NCBI GenBank assembly: GCA_024220505.1
Contig: JAKZZE010000005.1
Location: forward strand, 1,510,501-1,574,500
Direction: 5' to 3'
DNA length: 64,000 bases
Source of the DNA: Rhizopus arrhizus
Lineage: Eukaryota; Mucoromycota; Mucoromycetes; Mucorales; Rhizopodaceae
In this document: positions 24,418 to 38,471 of the stretch, piece by piece
How the letters are laid out: each line of letters begins with the position of its first letter
Numbering within the stretch: the stretch's first letter is position 1
The notes under the pieces: generated by a model
Database searches by the model: none
The model's input: the letters and a program-made list of their open reading frames with translations, nothing else
What the model was told of the DNA's origin: nothing
Program-made: the position numbers and the translations under genes

Positions 24418-27400
24418 ATGTCATCAAAGAACCTTGAGCACTTCAAGTCGCTTTTAACACAATATAATCAAGCTGTATTTAACAATAAAAACAAAAATAA
24501 TGAAAGCGATATATCATTAGATTCAATCACTGAGGCACTCGATTCAGTAGAACATGTTAAAATTCCTGATCAAGTAATCATTATACTCATTAATTATTTA
24601 ATTCTTCTGACCAACATGTTCTTTTTACTCACTAAGCAAACTGTTGAACTTTTAGTGACAGGATGTAAAGGAATTGGCCATGCTCATGAAATGTCCCGTC
24701 CTTTCTGTCAGTTCTTTTACAAACTAATGTCAAAGCAGGTAAGGAAAGAGGAAGTTGAAGAAAAAAGCTCGAAAGATTGATTTTTAAATTTATAGATTCG
24801 AGTTAGTAACCTTCGCCCTTCTCAGTTTGATATATGTATGAACTATCTCTTGGAAGGATTGGACACAGTTAAAAGTAGCGACCACTTGATCGACTTATTG
24901 AGAGCACTCAGTGCACTTGTGTTTGAAAATGGAACCAATACGCAACGTTTTTCCAAGAGACTCTCTGACATATTATTAAAATTTGCAAACAAGTCAACAA
25001 AGCCATTGGAAATAAGACGCATGGCCATCAACTGTATCGGAAACACATGTGCTGGAGCAGGTACAAAACTTCAACCATTATACCAAAATTTCTATGCGTG
25101 TTTATTAGAAAACATCTGCAACGTCGAGCGTACCTCTCAGGGCACAATCATGGTCGCTGCCAACTCATTAGACTTTGCAGACACGGCTGTTCGAAAAGTG
25201 GCCAGTTCAACGCTAAGGTCATTACAGTTTTTGCTGGCTCAGGACAAGTCCCTCGTGACAAACCCATTGTGTGATATTATTGAAATCATTTATGCATTCA
25301 TCTTCATGGATGTCACCGTACAGTCCTATTCACCCTCTGCAAACAATATTCAACGTCACCGAATGCTTTCCATCAGACAAACACAGTTTTCCTGGAGATC
25401 ACCCTTACAGACCCAAAGGACGTCAGTTCCTGGTTTAGTGACAAGCTCAGAATCTGAGCTTTCTGATTCTTCTGGCTTATCTGATTTATCACCTCGCAGA
25501 CAAAGAGACTATGCCAAGATCCGGATTAACGCATTACTTTGCTTGTCAGCTATTGCTAACGTAAGTCTATTTTAAAAAACCTCATTCTTTTAAATCTTAT
25601 ATCTCCCTCTCTACAGTGTGCCCCAAAAGTCTTTTATCCTTTTTGGAACAAATTCATTCCAGATACCTTTTCTAAATTTCTAGCCAACAATAGCACACCA
25701 GGAAAACAACTATCTCCTTTATATAAATCCGACAACCAACCTCATTCATTGTTTACAATCTTATTGTATGATCCCATGACTACTGTTCGTGTCGCCGTTT
25801 GCAATACGCTGATAGCAATGTTAGAAGGCTCTAGACAATACTTGAGTCTAGCTATTGAAAGGTAAACAGGAGATCGTTTTTACAAATAGGTAGCTGATAA
25901 ACGAATTACAGTACACAGAATAAGAAATCTTCATTTACTTCGCTATCAGAAAATTTAGGATCTATTTTACATGATATTCATATGGGGATTATTCATGCTT
26001 TGCAAAAAGAACAAACAACTCAAGTTTTATCCATGATCATGAACGTTGCTTCTGTTCTTGTTAACAACTGTTCTTATGAAAGATTGTCAAATACTCATCT
26101 ACCTTTACTATATCAAACAGTGAAAATACACTGGAAAGAACCAGGTAAATTACGCATAAAGCAATCGCAGGTTTTCCCATCTTTTTTTTAATCAGAAAAA
26201 TAAGAAAGTGTTGCATAGTGCTATTCTAAAAGTAATTGCGTCCATATTCAACACTGGTCAACAGAATCTAAAGGATCTGATTCAGCTCGACTTGATTGAT
26301 ACGGTTTTGTTGGAAGCTGTAAAGGAAGAAGAAAAGGATGTCTGCACAGAAAGCTGGCGTATTTGCTCTATTTTGACTAAAAACTATTTTGAGGAAACGA
26401 TGCCAGTCTTTTGGGAAAAATTAACTAGAGCCTTTGATAATAGACTACCCATGTCACCCGCAAGCCTCAAATTGGCTGAGGCATACTCTAGTGCCATGGG
26501 TGAACATATCAAGGAAGATGATGGAGTCAAGCCGGAGCATGTAGAGTGGTGGAAATCGATGATTGAAAGATATTTACAACAAGCATCTGCAAACATTCCT
26601 GCTGTCCGAGCTGCTGCGTGTGATTGCTTTGCAAGCATGTCCAAAGATATTTTTGAAAGTCTTCATGTAAGTTGTATTGTTTATAAGGAAAGAGTTGAAG
26701 CTTATTGACAAATACATAGTATCGGCATCAAAGATTGGCTATTACTTTACTATATCCACTTGCCTCAGATTCTGATGTCAATGTAAGGGCTGCAGCATGT
26801 AGAGCGTTAGGTGTTTTTGTGCTGTTTCCATCGCTTAAAGAAGATTCGCTTTTCGTTTCTGATATGATGAAGGCAATTTTAGCACAAAAGGATGAAAAGA
26901 TTACATTAATACTCGTTAGAAGCAGCTGGGCTCTGGCTAACATGTGTGATGCACTTGTATTGGAAAGGTAGAGTGAACGGATGTGTACTAGGGGTAGTTT
27001 GATATTGAATGAACCTTAGTGAAAAGGAAGAATTTAAATTGAGAGAATACATGTCAACATCTGAGTGGATTGATGTATTGACCTTTTCAACCAAAGCTTC
27101 TACAGATAATGAAAAGGTATACACGAAATAAAACCATTGATAGCATCTCATGTATATAATGGGGTCTGTAGTTACGCTCGAATGCGGTACGTGCCATTGG
27201 CAGCTTATTAAGAGTAACACCAAAAGAGTATTTTGATAATACACGTATTATGTCACTTGTGTCTCATGCAATGGATGGTTTAGTCAAGAACATCGAAACC
27301 GGTTCACTCAAGGTAAAACCCAGAAGGGGAGAAGAGTATAGTTACTTACTAAATCACAGACACGATGGAACGCATGCCATGCAACAAGTAACATGTTTTT

Positions 27401-27773
27401 GAACCCTTATTTTCCCATTGGATACATGAATGAAGGCGGTATCTATCCTTGGACGCAAACGATCTATGAAGCGTTGATACAGTCACTACTTCAATGCAAG
27501 AACTTTAAAGTAAGAATAAATGCATGTCTAGCGTTAAGTACACCCAAGAGTCGAGAAAAATACGGCAATAAATTAGAAATGATCATGTCAAGTATTTCAG
27601 AAGCATGGAAAAAGTGCCAAGAAAATGAAGGATACAGTGAAATAAAGTATAGAAATCAGTTGGAAAGTCAAGTAAGTTTGTAATAAAAATAAAAATAAAA
27701 AATCAGTGCTTATTCTTTTGGTTTATTTTAGGTTGAAGCGTCTTTAAAACATTTAAGGAGCTTTAAAATTTAA
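24418..27773 (+). CDS. HEAT-repeat protein, HEATR6-like
   Basis: Large alpha-solenoid protein. Eleven exons: 24418-24573, 24637-24738, 24796-25560, 25617-25861, 25912-26144, 26209-26666, 26720-26967, 27020-27116, 27172-27312, 27360-27671, 27732-27773; 932 aa. Repeated HEAT-type helices occur throughout, for example LEIRRMAINCIGNTCAGAG, SDVNVRAAACRALGVFVLF and VRAAACDCFASMS. A central acidic/serine linker (SSESELSDSSGLSDLSPRRQ) is followed by KIRINALLCLSAIA and FYPFWNKFIPDT, then TVRVAVCNTLIAMLEGSRQY. This order matches HEATR6, whose molecular role is poorly known. The intron ending at 26208 uses a downstream AAAG acceptor; the closer TTAATCAG would break the frame. The 24574-24636 intron is a multiple of three and is less certain. 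Confidence 0.8.
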
Positions 27774-27877
27774 TTCACTCCCACGATTTTGCTAAACTGG
27801 ATTGAATAAATTATCACATGAAAATCAACTTTTTCTTTTTTTTTTTTCGTTATTTTTCCCTTTTTCTTTCTATTCAT

Positions 27878-30580
27878 ATGCCCAACGTATTTTCCAAACT
27901 AGTCATACAGGACTGGGCATTATCGGCTCTCCCTCATGTAAATAATGTGTTTAGACGATATGGAAAACATCGTACAACAATACAACGTTCAATCATATTT
28001 ATTCTCATCTTACGCTCCATCTTATCCATCAGACGACTTGTGAAGTCTATGAAAAGGAAAGGTACTACAAAACCGTTAAAAAATAACAAAAATAAAAAAG
28101 TAGAGGTAAAGGATACTATATGAAACTAGTTGCACATAAAAGCTTAATATAATCAATACAGGTTGATGTGGTATTCTTTAAACAGCTTTATAAGCTACTG
28201 CAAATCATTATGCCCGGCATACGTTCAAAAGAGTTTTGGTTGTTGATTGTACATTCTGGCTTTTTGAGTGCGTGAGATGAATCTGCTAAATATACACTTG
28301 TTTACTGTTTATTTGTAGTCTTTAGAACAGTTTTATCGGTTTATATTGCTGCATTGGATGGCAGGATCGTTAGCGCTTTAGTAAGAGGACAGATACGAGA
28401 GTTCATTTTGGGTATCATCTGGTGGATGACTGTGGCTATTCCCGCAACATATACTAACAGCATGGTAAAATCATATATACTTTTCTTAATCTAATTATTA
28501 ATATGACCGTATAAGTTGAGTTACATGCAAAATAAGCTATCCATTCAATTCCGTACTCGACTCACTACCTATATCCATAATAAATACCTTACAGACATGA
28601 CATTTTATGCTGTTGGTAACCTAGACGATCGGATCAAAAATGCAGATCAGTGCATCACAGTAGATACAATGAAGTTTTCCAACTCATTGGCCGAATTATA
28701 CTCCAATCTGGCCAAACCTGTCCTTGATGTTTTTATCTACAACTACCAACTTTCTCGTAATGTAGGCTTTGAAGGTGTGTTTATCGGAACTGCCATTGTG
28801 AATCTGTCATCGATGGTCATGAGAAAATACACGCCATCGTTTGGTAAGATGGTTGCAGAAGAGCAAAAACTAGAAGGTGAATTTAGATTTAGACATTCTC
28901 GTCTGATTGACAATGCAGAAGAGATCTCTTTATTTGATGGACAAGAGATTGAAAAGGCAGAATTAGATAAAAGTTATTATGCATTGATTCGTCACGTCAA
29001 CAGGATCTTTAGAATCCGTATCCCACACGGAATGATGGAAGATTTTGTGATTAAATACTTTTGGGGTGCTTGTGGTTTACTGTTGTGCTCTGTTCCTGTG
29101 TTTTTCAAGGTCCCAGGCTTAGAATCATTAGATGCTTCAGTCGGTGGACGTACAGAAAGTAAGGAAAGAAAGACGAATAGAAACAGCATTTCCTTATGAT
29201 CTTTATTAGGCTTTGTTACCAATCGCCGCTTACTGTTGAGTTCTTCTGATGCTGCTGGTCGTATCATGTATGCATATAAAGAAGTGACTGAATTAGCTGG
29301 TTATACAAGCAGAGTAAAAAAAAAAAAAAAGTAGTTGCAGTCCATAGTTTTAATGTCAACATTTATTCTTAGGTAAACGATTTATTACAAGTATTTGAAG
29401 ATGTTAAAGTTGGAAAATATCAAAAGAATCTTGTCTCTTCTGTTTCCATCGAATCAAATGCAAAGACCTTACAAGGTCGAGGCAATATTGTTAAAAGTGA
29501 AAATATCGAATTTGAAAATGTGCCTATTGTTAGCCCCAATGGCGATATCCTTGTACCTAAACTTACCTTTCATGTTAAACCAGGTGTAAGCTTTTTGTAA
29601 ACTATTTGAAAAAAAAAAAGTAGCTGACGTTTGATATAGATGCACTTGCTTATTGTTGGACCCAATGGATGTGGTAAATCATCTTTGTTTCGTATTCTGG
29701 GTGGATTATGGCCTGTTTATGGTGGTACGGTTCATAAGCCTTCACATAAAGACATTTTCTATATTCCTCAAAGACCTTACCTTTCTTTGGGTACTTTGAG
29801 AGATCAGTAGGTTTATGATAGAGATCACAGCAGCAAATAGTTAATGTGTTGATTGTATAGGATTTTGTATCCAGATACAGTTGAAGACATGAAGAAAAGT
29901 AAGTTGGAATAGATCACTTTCCTTCTCTTCTTGATCGAAATGATTAATTTTATTCTTTAGAAAATGTGTCTGATCAAGATTTATTGGACATTCTCAAAGT
30001 TGTTCAAATTGAACACATTGTACAAAGAGAAGGAGGCTGGGAGAGTGAAAAAGATTGGTCATTGTCATTATCTGGAGGTGATAAACAGCGTGTAAGTTGC
30101 TTTGGAAGCAATGTAAGTCAAGTTTATCTAAAATTGACTTTTTTTTGTTTTAGATCGCGATGGCTCGTTTATTTTACCATGCACCTCGCTATTCTATTTT
30201 GGATGAGTGTACGAGTGCGGTGAGTATGGATATTGAAAAGATCATGTACACACATGCTACAGGTAAGGAAGAAGAAATGTTAATCCAGAGTGCAATATTA
30301 ACTCTCTATAGCCCTTGGTATTTCGCTTTTAACTGTATCACACCGTCCTTCACTTTGGAAATATCATAACTTTATCCTTCAATATGATGGTCAAGGAGGT
30401 TATGTGTTTACCAAATTGGATGCTGAAAAAAGATTGGCGCTTCAAGAGGAAAAGAACTTGGTAAGTTTTGTATTCTTAACAATAAAACATGTATTCAACT
30501 TGAAATCTTAGATTGAACAAAAATTACAAGAAATACCAAAGTTACAGGCTCGTATCCAAGAGTTGCTTGAAGTCAAATAA
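27878..30580 (+). CDS. Peroxisomal ABC half-transporter, subfamily D (PXA/ABCD)
   Basis: Imports long-chain acyl-CoA into peroxisomes for beta-oxidation, as a dimer. Twelve exons: 27878-28105, 28162-28267, 28319-28464, 28516-29158, 29210-29313, 29373-29585, 29640-29806, 29861-29898, 29961-30091, 30154-30262, 30312-30460, 30512-30580; 700 aa. The transmembrane domain includes [20 protein letters not shown] and the family-specific [20 protein letters not shown] (EAA-like) segment. The nucleotide-binding domain has Walker [11 protein letters not shown]-loop [17 protein letters not shown], signature LSGGDKQR (Asp where Glu is usual), Walker [13 protein letters not shown] and the switch His in [11 protein letters not shown] coiled-coil tail ends the protein. 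The donor at 28268 is GTGCGT, a weak match, and one exon is only 38 nt. Confidence 0.92.
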
Positions 30581-30731
30581 AGATTATACTATAATGTATT
30601 CAATCGAATCCCAATACATGCATTTCACCTGTAGTATTCTTTATAAGTTGTGGTCATTGTTCTTTAATAAAGACAAATGTTTTTTTTTTTTGTCTTTTTC
30701 TTTTCTCTCTAATTACAATACGTTCTAGTGA

Positions 30732-31576
30732 ATGACTGTAATATATACAGAAACCCACCTTACATCTGATCCAGTGTATTGTGAAGACAAAGCCTACTTT
30801 TCTATTGCACTATCGAACATTTCGATCGAATGCCACATGCATCGAGACGAAAATCTAAACTACCTTCGAGAAAACAAGATACGTACAGGTGATTTAGTAA
30901 GGATTGATGGTAATCATACTCGATACGCTTTCATATTATAGCTTACGACTTTATGTGTCTAGGTGTCTTTATGGCAGAATCAAAGACTGCTGCATCCTAT
31001 TACATCAAAGTGTATTCGCTTTGCTTACTTTCCGGAAGCTTGAATGGGTATATCAAGAAAAGAAAGGCGTCCGACATTGACAGTGGTATGAGCAAGCTCT
31101 GTGACAGATGCGCCTCTGGTTTTTTCTCAAAGATAGAAGAACGTCTTCAACGTAAACTACGCGACGCTAAACCATACGCATCCGATGAGATCTCTGTGAA
31201 ACAAAACACGGGTCTTTACACAGAGTTTCTCGGTAGTTTTAGTGAATATTTCTTCATGCTCTATGGGAAACTTAGCTTTGTAGCAACCACGGTCACCCAG
31301 CAGCTAGCTCATAGTCCTGTGGCTATCGAAACAAATGATGCTGAAAAAGAAAAGATGCTCAATATCATGACAAAGATTTACAATATCTTTGGTGATTTGA
31401 CTGATCATGGATTGAATGACTTGAATCTAAATAGCTTTGTTAACGCCATCACAGAACTCACTCAAAATATCAATCAGTTAAAGCAGATGTCTAACATCCA
31501 AGTTCCAATGGGTTTAGCCATTGATAATTCTGTGCCTTTGCCTTCTACAATCTACCATAATTTCATAAAGGATTGA
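30732..31576 (+). CDS. Unrecognised protein, possible OB-fold N-terminus
   Basis: Exons 30732-30909 and 30963-31576 encode 263 aa. The first about 75 residues alternate short beta-like segments (VYCEDKAYFSIALSNISIEC, then RTGDLVRIDGVFM and YIKVYSLCLLSG) in a way that suggests a small OB-like barrel. The rest is helical: IEERLQRKLRDAKPY, then a C-terminal half with EKEKMLNIMTKIYNIFGDL and NAITELTQNINQLKQM. No catalytic motif is visible. Telomere or replication OB proteins are a possibility from the fold guess only. It is transcribed away from the ABCD gene and convergent with the aminotransferase. Confidence 0.6.
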
Positions 31577-31739
31577 TCGTTTTTAGTTAGCCATAGTAAA
31601 ATAAAAATAAAAAGATGTTTGATGACTATGTAAGATGGGAAGGTCGAAAAATAAGATGTATATTAGTACAGTACAGGGCGATGAAGAAAATAACTGGGTC
31701 ATCTTTTTAAAACTACAAAGGGTATCGAATGATACACAT

Positions 31740-33214
31740 CTAAGTATGCTTGAGACTTTTGACTGCTTCAGCTATACTGGCAGTAACACGATCAAGAGCG
31801 AGATCCGTTTCTTCTTTGGTGATTGTAAGAGGAGGAATCAAACGGAGTGTTTCGTAAATAGAAGTAGTCAAGAGGATGGTATCAAGCTTCAAAGCTTCAG
31901 TGGCAACATGACTTGCAAAACCATAAGGAACACCCATAAATTCAATACCAATCATTAATCCTTTGCCTCGAATATCACATGTCACTCCTTTGGGTAAAAG
32001 CAAAGGGACCTTTTCCCTGAGGCCCTTGAAGAATTGTTCGGATCTTTAAAGCTGTTTAGTTTATAAAACACATGTAACCTGTCAAAAGCTCACCTTGCAT
32101 TACAGTTTTCTAAAAGACGCTCATTTTCAAATACTTGAAGAGTAGCCTTTGCTGCTGCACAAGCAATTGCATTACCTGAATAAGTACCTCCCATGGATCC
32201 AGGCATTTGATGATCCATCAATTCCTTGCGAGACACGATAGCTGAAAGAGGATATCCGGATGCAATACCCTTGGCCATGACCATGATATCAGGAACCACA
32301 TCAAAATGTTCTACTGCAAACATTTTACCAGTACGTCCAAATCCAGATTGAACTTCATCACAAATCAATAAAATATCATGTTTGTCGCAAATTTTTCTAA
32401 GACCCTTCATGAAATCTAAAAACGTCCTGAGTTCTCTCTCTTTTTTTTTGATCCAATCTTCATGTACTTACTGTCTGGTGGAACGACGTAACCTCCTTCG
32501 CCTTGGATGGGCTCGATCAAGATGGCAGCTGTGTCTCTAGGGTCTGATCGTTGTTTTAACAAGAGCTCAAGTTGATGAAGGGCTTCCTCTCCACACCACT
32601 CGGGCGTGAAGGTCTCGGGGTCAGCCTTATGAGCTGCCCACTGCTGAAAGTAAGGATAAGGCGCGACATGCACACCAGGCATCAAAGGAGAGAAACCGGC
32701 ACTATAGACTGTTTTTGATGTTGTCAAAGCCATCGTACCAAAGGTACGGCCGTGATAGGATCCTTGAAACACAATGATGTTTTGCTTTTTGGTGGCATGA
32801 CGGGCGAGTTTGACAGCGGCTTCGACTGCTTCAGAACCTGAGTTCCAAAAAAAGAAGGTATCGAGTTTGGAAGAGGGCATCTTGGGTAACAATCCCTTGA
32901 TGAGGTCAAGCATGGGCTTTTGATAAAAGATGTTGACTTGACCATGGGAAAGGTTGGCTGCTTGCTCTTGGACTGCTTTCACAACCGTAGGATGGCAGTG
33001 ACCTAAAGAATGTCTGAATATTTTGCTACTTTTTAAAAGAAACAATACCTGTATTTGTTACACCGATACCTGTAGAAAGGTCAAGATATTTTTTGCCATC
33101 CAGGGCATAAACATAAGTGCCCTTGCCTTTTTCAATAACAAGCTCGGTAGATCTACCAATACCTTTTGCGATATGTTTTTTACCAAATTGAGCAAGCTTT
33201 GATGTAATAGACAT
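31740..33214 (-). CDS. Class III PLP-dependent aminotransferase (4-aminobutyrate type)
   Basis: Transfers the amino group of GABA or a related omega-amino acid to a keto acid. Four exons in transcript order: 33214-33049, 33002-32472, 32415-32094, 32043-31740; 440 aa. Motifs in order: [27 protein letters not shown] (assembled across intron 1), [19 protein letters not shown] (phosphate-binding), [43 protein letters not shown] (Asp contacting the PLP nitrogen), [18 protein letters not shown] with the Schiff-base lysine, and [14 protein letters not shown]. There is no clear mitochondrial presequence, so it is probably cytosolic. GabT-like rather than ornithine-type is a judgement from the motif wording. 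Confidence 0.88.
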
Positions 33215-35165
33215 TATGATTGTACCGAGAAGAAAGAGAGATGAAAAGAAGAAAAGGCAAAGAAAAAATTATTTATAGTTTACTTGCAAGGATTTTATTT
33301 TACCCAATGAGGACATGAAAAGCTGCATAATAACAAAGCATTTGTCAGATATAGCCAATCAATTCGTTTCATTTCTCTAAACAGTCATCGATGGACTGTC
33401 CACTTTTGATTCCAAAACCTTGACTCGTGCGAAAATCGCACAGGATTCATTTGAGTCCTCTTTGACTGAATACGCGTAAGTTGCCTGCTTCGTTTCTAAA
33501 GATGATAACAAGATACACTCTGCTTTATTCACATTCTTAGTAAAAGACTTGAGTTGCATCATGTTTTGTAATTTGATTTTGCTTTCAGACAGGTTACACT
33601 ATTTTTAAAACAAAAGCATGGTTCAGATGAAATGTCACACGAGATGCCCCTCATCATGTCATACTCGAAAGGATCCTGCTGCGTCCTCTTTTGAAGTATA
33701 TTTATGTAATCATGAGGTTATTCTACAAATTAGAGGTCAGTTCATCTTGTCGACCAAATGAACTTTTTTTCGCTTTTGAAAATAGATAAACATGAGCAGG
33801 TTAAAGACGCGATAAAGACAAAAAGATATATACCAAAACAAGCTTAATCAAAAATGAACATTATAATCCATAATGACTATAAAGAGTTTTATAAAAGAAA
33901 AATACTTTTTTTATTCCCTAAAAGGTATATAAACAATTAAATAAAAAGGTCCATTTAAAGGGAAAAAAAAAAAAGTCCCGATCTTTGAATCCATCACCAA
34001 ACCAATGAAATCGACTTGCTCTGTTCATTTCTAGAAGATTCAGTGAGTTATTTCATTTGTATTAAAAGAATACAAGTTTGGGATGAAGTGAATGCTTACT
34101 CGTTTTATTCTCTCTGGTGCTTAAATGTGAAGGGTATGTTGAGGTGATGTCTACTTTTTTTTATTTATTTGTTTTTTATTGATGTTATTTTTTGCTCATA
34201 AATCAATTAGTCATGTCCGAGACGAACTTGTAGGACTGTGCAGTGTGTTGATGAGGTCTTTTTATGTCTAGTATCCAATTGTTTCATGTTTTGGCAATAC
34301 TTAATATTGATTTGCAATTACTTTGTATATGATTATTATTATCTTGAGGAACACATACGATCAACATACGCGTTTATTTTTGTTTTAATAAAGCAAAAGC
34401 ATTCAACTTGTGACTTTATTCTTCAAATGATAACAGCAAAGACGAAAAGTCCAGACTTGTGTGAAAGTAGGGACATGATTCAAAATTTCAACCCAGGTGA
34501 AATTATCTAATTCATGGCGAATCATATATAAACTAAACAATTAATTTAATATGGGATCTATCAGCCCCAGGAAAAAAAAAATAAAGGGGAGAGAGGGGGG
34601 TACTTGCATACAAAACTCATCAACTGGGTTCAATTGCTTTTAAATGATTAGTTGTCAGGGCTTTATTCAAAATCAACCAATACATTTATAAATTGCCTTA
34701 AAGAGAGTCCCTGAACTTCTGAATTGACATCAAGTGTTACAAAAAATCAAGTTTATAAACAAATAGTAGCAGCATTCATGTTTGTTTATATAAAATAAAG
34801 GAGACTTTTTAAAGGTGATTGACCTTTGTTGTCAATTGAATTGACGTCATGGTAACCATGCGTTAAAGAAACAGCAGCCTTGTTTTATTCAAACCGAGGG
34901 TTGATAAAAAAAAGAGCGAAAAAGAATTCAGAATGAGTTGAATTTTTTAGAACTTCACTCAAAAAATGGATCACTTTTGACGTCAATTGAAAAAAAAAAG
35001 TGAATGCACTGCAGCTGAATTTTTCTCTTTTTTCTTTTTGTAAACTTTATAAATAACGGGTGGTTAATTAGCACTGCATTATGTAACCGCTCGGATCATT
35101 CATTAAACTAAATAAACTAAAAAAGATCGCCGTCTGGACCGGCCCCGTAAGCTTGTTTCAGTTGG
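33215..35165. other. Intergenic region with TATA box near its right end
   Basis: No supported gene. A 61-codon minus-strand frame at 33377-33562 has no recognisable feature. A TATAAATA box at 35048-35055 sits about 110 nt before the predicted start of the zinc-finger gene. A short purine-rich block (GGGGAGAGAGGGGGG) lies near 34587. Confidence 0.5.
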
Positions 35166-35953
35166 ATGAAGAAGCTCTTGGCTCGTGCCCAGATTGATTT
35201 CGGTTCCGATGAAAAAGGTATAAAATCATTCAATTTTCTTTTTTCGTTTTTTATTTTTTATTTTTTTTTTCTTAATGACCTTTTTGATAAAAATGGATAT
35301 TCATACTTTATTAAATCATACAACAGAAGATGAGATGTGTAAAAAACAAAGCACTAGACCTTATGCTTGTACATGGAATAATTGCAGTAAATCATTTCGT
35401 CGTAAATCTGATCTTTCTAGACATTTGAGGATACATACGGGTGAAAGACCTTATGTTTGCTCATGGGAAGGATGTTTGAAGCGATTTATTCAACGTTCTG
35501 CTTTAACTGTTCATTATCGAACACACACAGGTGAAAAACCTCATGCGTGTGGATATGAAAATTGTGACAAATCATTTGGAGATGTAAGAATGATATTAAA
35601 ATACAAGTACACTTAATAATTTCTTTCTTTAGTCTTCTTCACTTGCTAGACATCGTCGAATTCATACAGGCAGTCGTCCATATTCATGTACTAAATGCCT
35701 CAAGACTTTCACTCGCAAATCTACTCAAATTCGACATGAAGATTATACCCACGGCAACCAAACATCTAGACTTTCATCCCCTGTTAGTTCAGGTTCTGAC
35801 TTGGAAGATGAATGTAAAACTCCTCTGTCACCACTTATACAACATTCATCCAATTTCATAACATCTACAAAACCCATGCTTGATTATCACGGAGGCAGTC
35901 AATGTTTATATCCAACTTCTATCTTTGTTTCCCCTCCAGTACCTTTTTCTTGA
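35166..35953 (+). CDS. C2H2 zinc-finger transcription factor
   Basis: Probable DNA-binding regulator. The coding core is 35327-35583 plus 35633-35953. It encodes three classical C2H2 fingers with TGERP/TGEKP linkers: [28 protein letters not shown], and [12 protein letters not shown] joined across the intron to [13 protein letters not shown] fourth is [13 protein letters not shown]-x4-C spacing in the first three fingers and C-x2-C in the fourth resembles GLI/ZIC-like fungal regulators. The tail is Ser/Pro-rich. Two starts are possible: a spliced 5' exon at 35166-35217 ([17 protein letters not shown], joined to 35327), which I prefer because of a TATA box upstream, or an unspliced ATG at 35290. 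Confidence 0.8.
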
Positions 35954-36384
35954 GGTCACTCTCTGTACTATACATTCCATACCCTCTCAATCGTTTCTTC
36001 AAACTGAAAATATTAAACACACATATTAGATGTTTACGCTTACATGTTTACAAACAATTACATGCTCTTATTTGATTATACGAAAATAAAAAAAAATCGT
36101 TTGCATTTTTTACAAGACAAATAAACCAGTGCCTCATTTTGTTGATCATCTTCTTGACCATTACCACTTTTAGACAACTTTAAGCATACATATAAGATGC
36201 GCTATTTACTTTTTTTTTTGCATTGCATCAAACGTGTCCTGACTATCATTATCAATACATGTGAAATTGCACTCTCTTCATCAAGTTTGGTTTGATTGGA
36301 CTCCGCTGCCAATGTGAAGATTTTATAATAAAAAGTATGGATTTTAAAATAAAAATTGAGGACACCACCAAAAGAAAAAGAAAA

Positions 36385-37095
36385 CCCCCCAAGAAACACG
36401 AGTTAATGGGAGTCGACTGTAATCTTAGTCTGAAGTAAACTACATGTTGGCCAGAGTCAAGAGTAAGCATGGATAGTTGGTCTATCAGAAGAGTGGAACT
36501 ATAATGTTCAATACAAGATACAAAGTTAACCATCTTATTATAAAAACCTCTTTCCCCCCCCCCTCCCACCAAATCTAAGTGGTGTGCTGTTTCTGGTGTC
36601 AGGTAATGTGTGAGGTATCTTAATGATTGACATCATACCATGAGTCTGTCTCAGTGGCTGGTGATTACAATTGCATCACGTCAGTCATATTATTGAAGCG
36701 AGCTGTTTGATACAAGTCTCAGGATATTTGATATTTGTCATCTATCTTGAAATATATATAATTGTACATGTATATGTGATATATCAATAATATCCAAACA
36801 CGCTGCGATTAGGTTGTCAAATGAAGCAGCACTGATCAATCAGTAATTGGATCATATAAATCAAGGTAACAAAGCGAAACATATTACTTAATGCTATAGG
36901 TACAATTCGTTTATTGCATTGATCAACCCACTGTCATACTGAGACTCTTTAGAATACATCCATTTCACTCTCAATAAATAGTAAACTTTCAATTCTATAT
37001 TGAATTGTTTTAACTTTACTTTCTGATACAACATCGGCCCTACGCTTGCAAAATGACCTGCCAAAGATATCTTACGCTCACGCATAAAATAGCTG
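36385..37095. repeat. Left 711-bp arm of a large inverted repeat
   Basis: Reverse complement of 38472-39182, beginning with CCCCCCAAGAAACACGAG at the outer edge. The two arms translate identically in corresponding frames over long stretches and include a matching poly-C/poly-G tract (36554-36563 and its partner). I saw only isolated differences, such as GCGTGAGCG versus GCGTGAGTG near the inner end. Confidence 0.9.
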
Positions 37096-38471
37096 ACAAG
37101 TGATGTTACGCTCATGGAACGGCTTATTGTATTTACCTCATTAAACACTCATTATTCATACGAGATTACTCAAATTTTATGTATGAAATAACATGTATTT
37201 AATGATCTAAATACGACATAGTTACCCACGATTCATCTTACGCTTAGTTTCCGGTAAGATTTGTGGAGGCATATATCAGATGCTCTGAATTGGAGGATAC
37301 TTGTCAATTATATCAGAGCGTGGAGTATCCGTAAATATGAGTATGCGGAACAGATCTCTATCAAGACCTAAACACTCTTGTAATAAAGGGTTAGGAGACC
37401 AGTCGTAATGAGGGTGTACGCTCAGTGATTGTAATAATGATTAACTGTCATCGTTGTCGAGATTGAAAGATATTTGCTGTTGTTGTACAAGCTGTTGCAC
37501 CAGCGCTTGTATTTCACTCAGTTGTTTATAAGGCTCGTGAAAGGTTTGTTCGTTTAAAGCAGACATATAGACGGAATAATCAAGACGCGGTTATGACTGA
37601 GCGAAAAAGAAGATCAAATAATTACTAATTTTGTAAAAAAAAATTTATTTTCCTTGTTTCATTTTGCTGTTTTAAAATAAAAGAAGATCATAACATATTC
37701 GACCGAGAATACAACAGTATAAACTCTATATACAATCATAAAAGGTATAAAGGCCCCTCACAACAACAAGCTTATTCACAAAAAAAGAATCAAATACATC
37801 GTCAATCACAACGCAGTTGTCTCAATCGCAACAAATCGTTGTCCTTAATTCGACACTATATTTTAGCTTGCTAAATCGAAGAGCGAGCTGGTTCAGAATC
37901 GTTACAAGGTGGTAGCTCTGTGTTTTTCCAAGCCGTCTTCCAGCAAGTGCACAAATGATAACAAGATTTCCCCCTCGACTTGAATGGAGCGTTGCCTTTT
38001 GCCTAAGTGCTTTAACCGTGGTAGTGGTTTTGAACGCATTTAAGGCTGTTCTAAATTCTGTCCAAGACTTGCCGAACAATACTGACATAGTCAAAGATTA
38101 CAGAAAGCGTGATGCAAGCGTACCAACAGATATTGCAGAGGAGTCATAGCCTTGGTTGTGTGAGGGTGCTGAAAGGCGTGAGAACGGTCGTCTGCATAGT
38201 AAGTTCAGTGGCAAATACATTAGGTGCTGCCCGCCATGGCGGAAAGGTGCTTGGATCGCCAAAGCTAATATCAGTTTATAAATTTTTCCTTTTACATGTC
38301 AAGTCATATTGATCATAACTATCATTTGTCATCTAATCTCAGGTCCTGCTCAAACTAATATAAATAGTCTTGGAATGTTATTTTAATAAAAGTGTTCAAA
38401 TTTAGAGCTATTGTTCGGTCTCGTTAATTCCTCTTTGTCTTATTTTTATAGTTAAAAACATTTCAGCTCAC

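Noticed and set aside
33377..33562. 61-codon minus-strand frame upstream of the aminotransferase
   Set aside because: No family features and no convincing upstream exon; lies in the promoter region of the aminotransferase.
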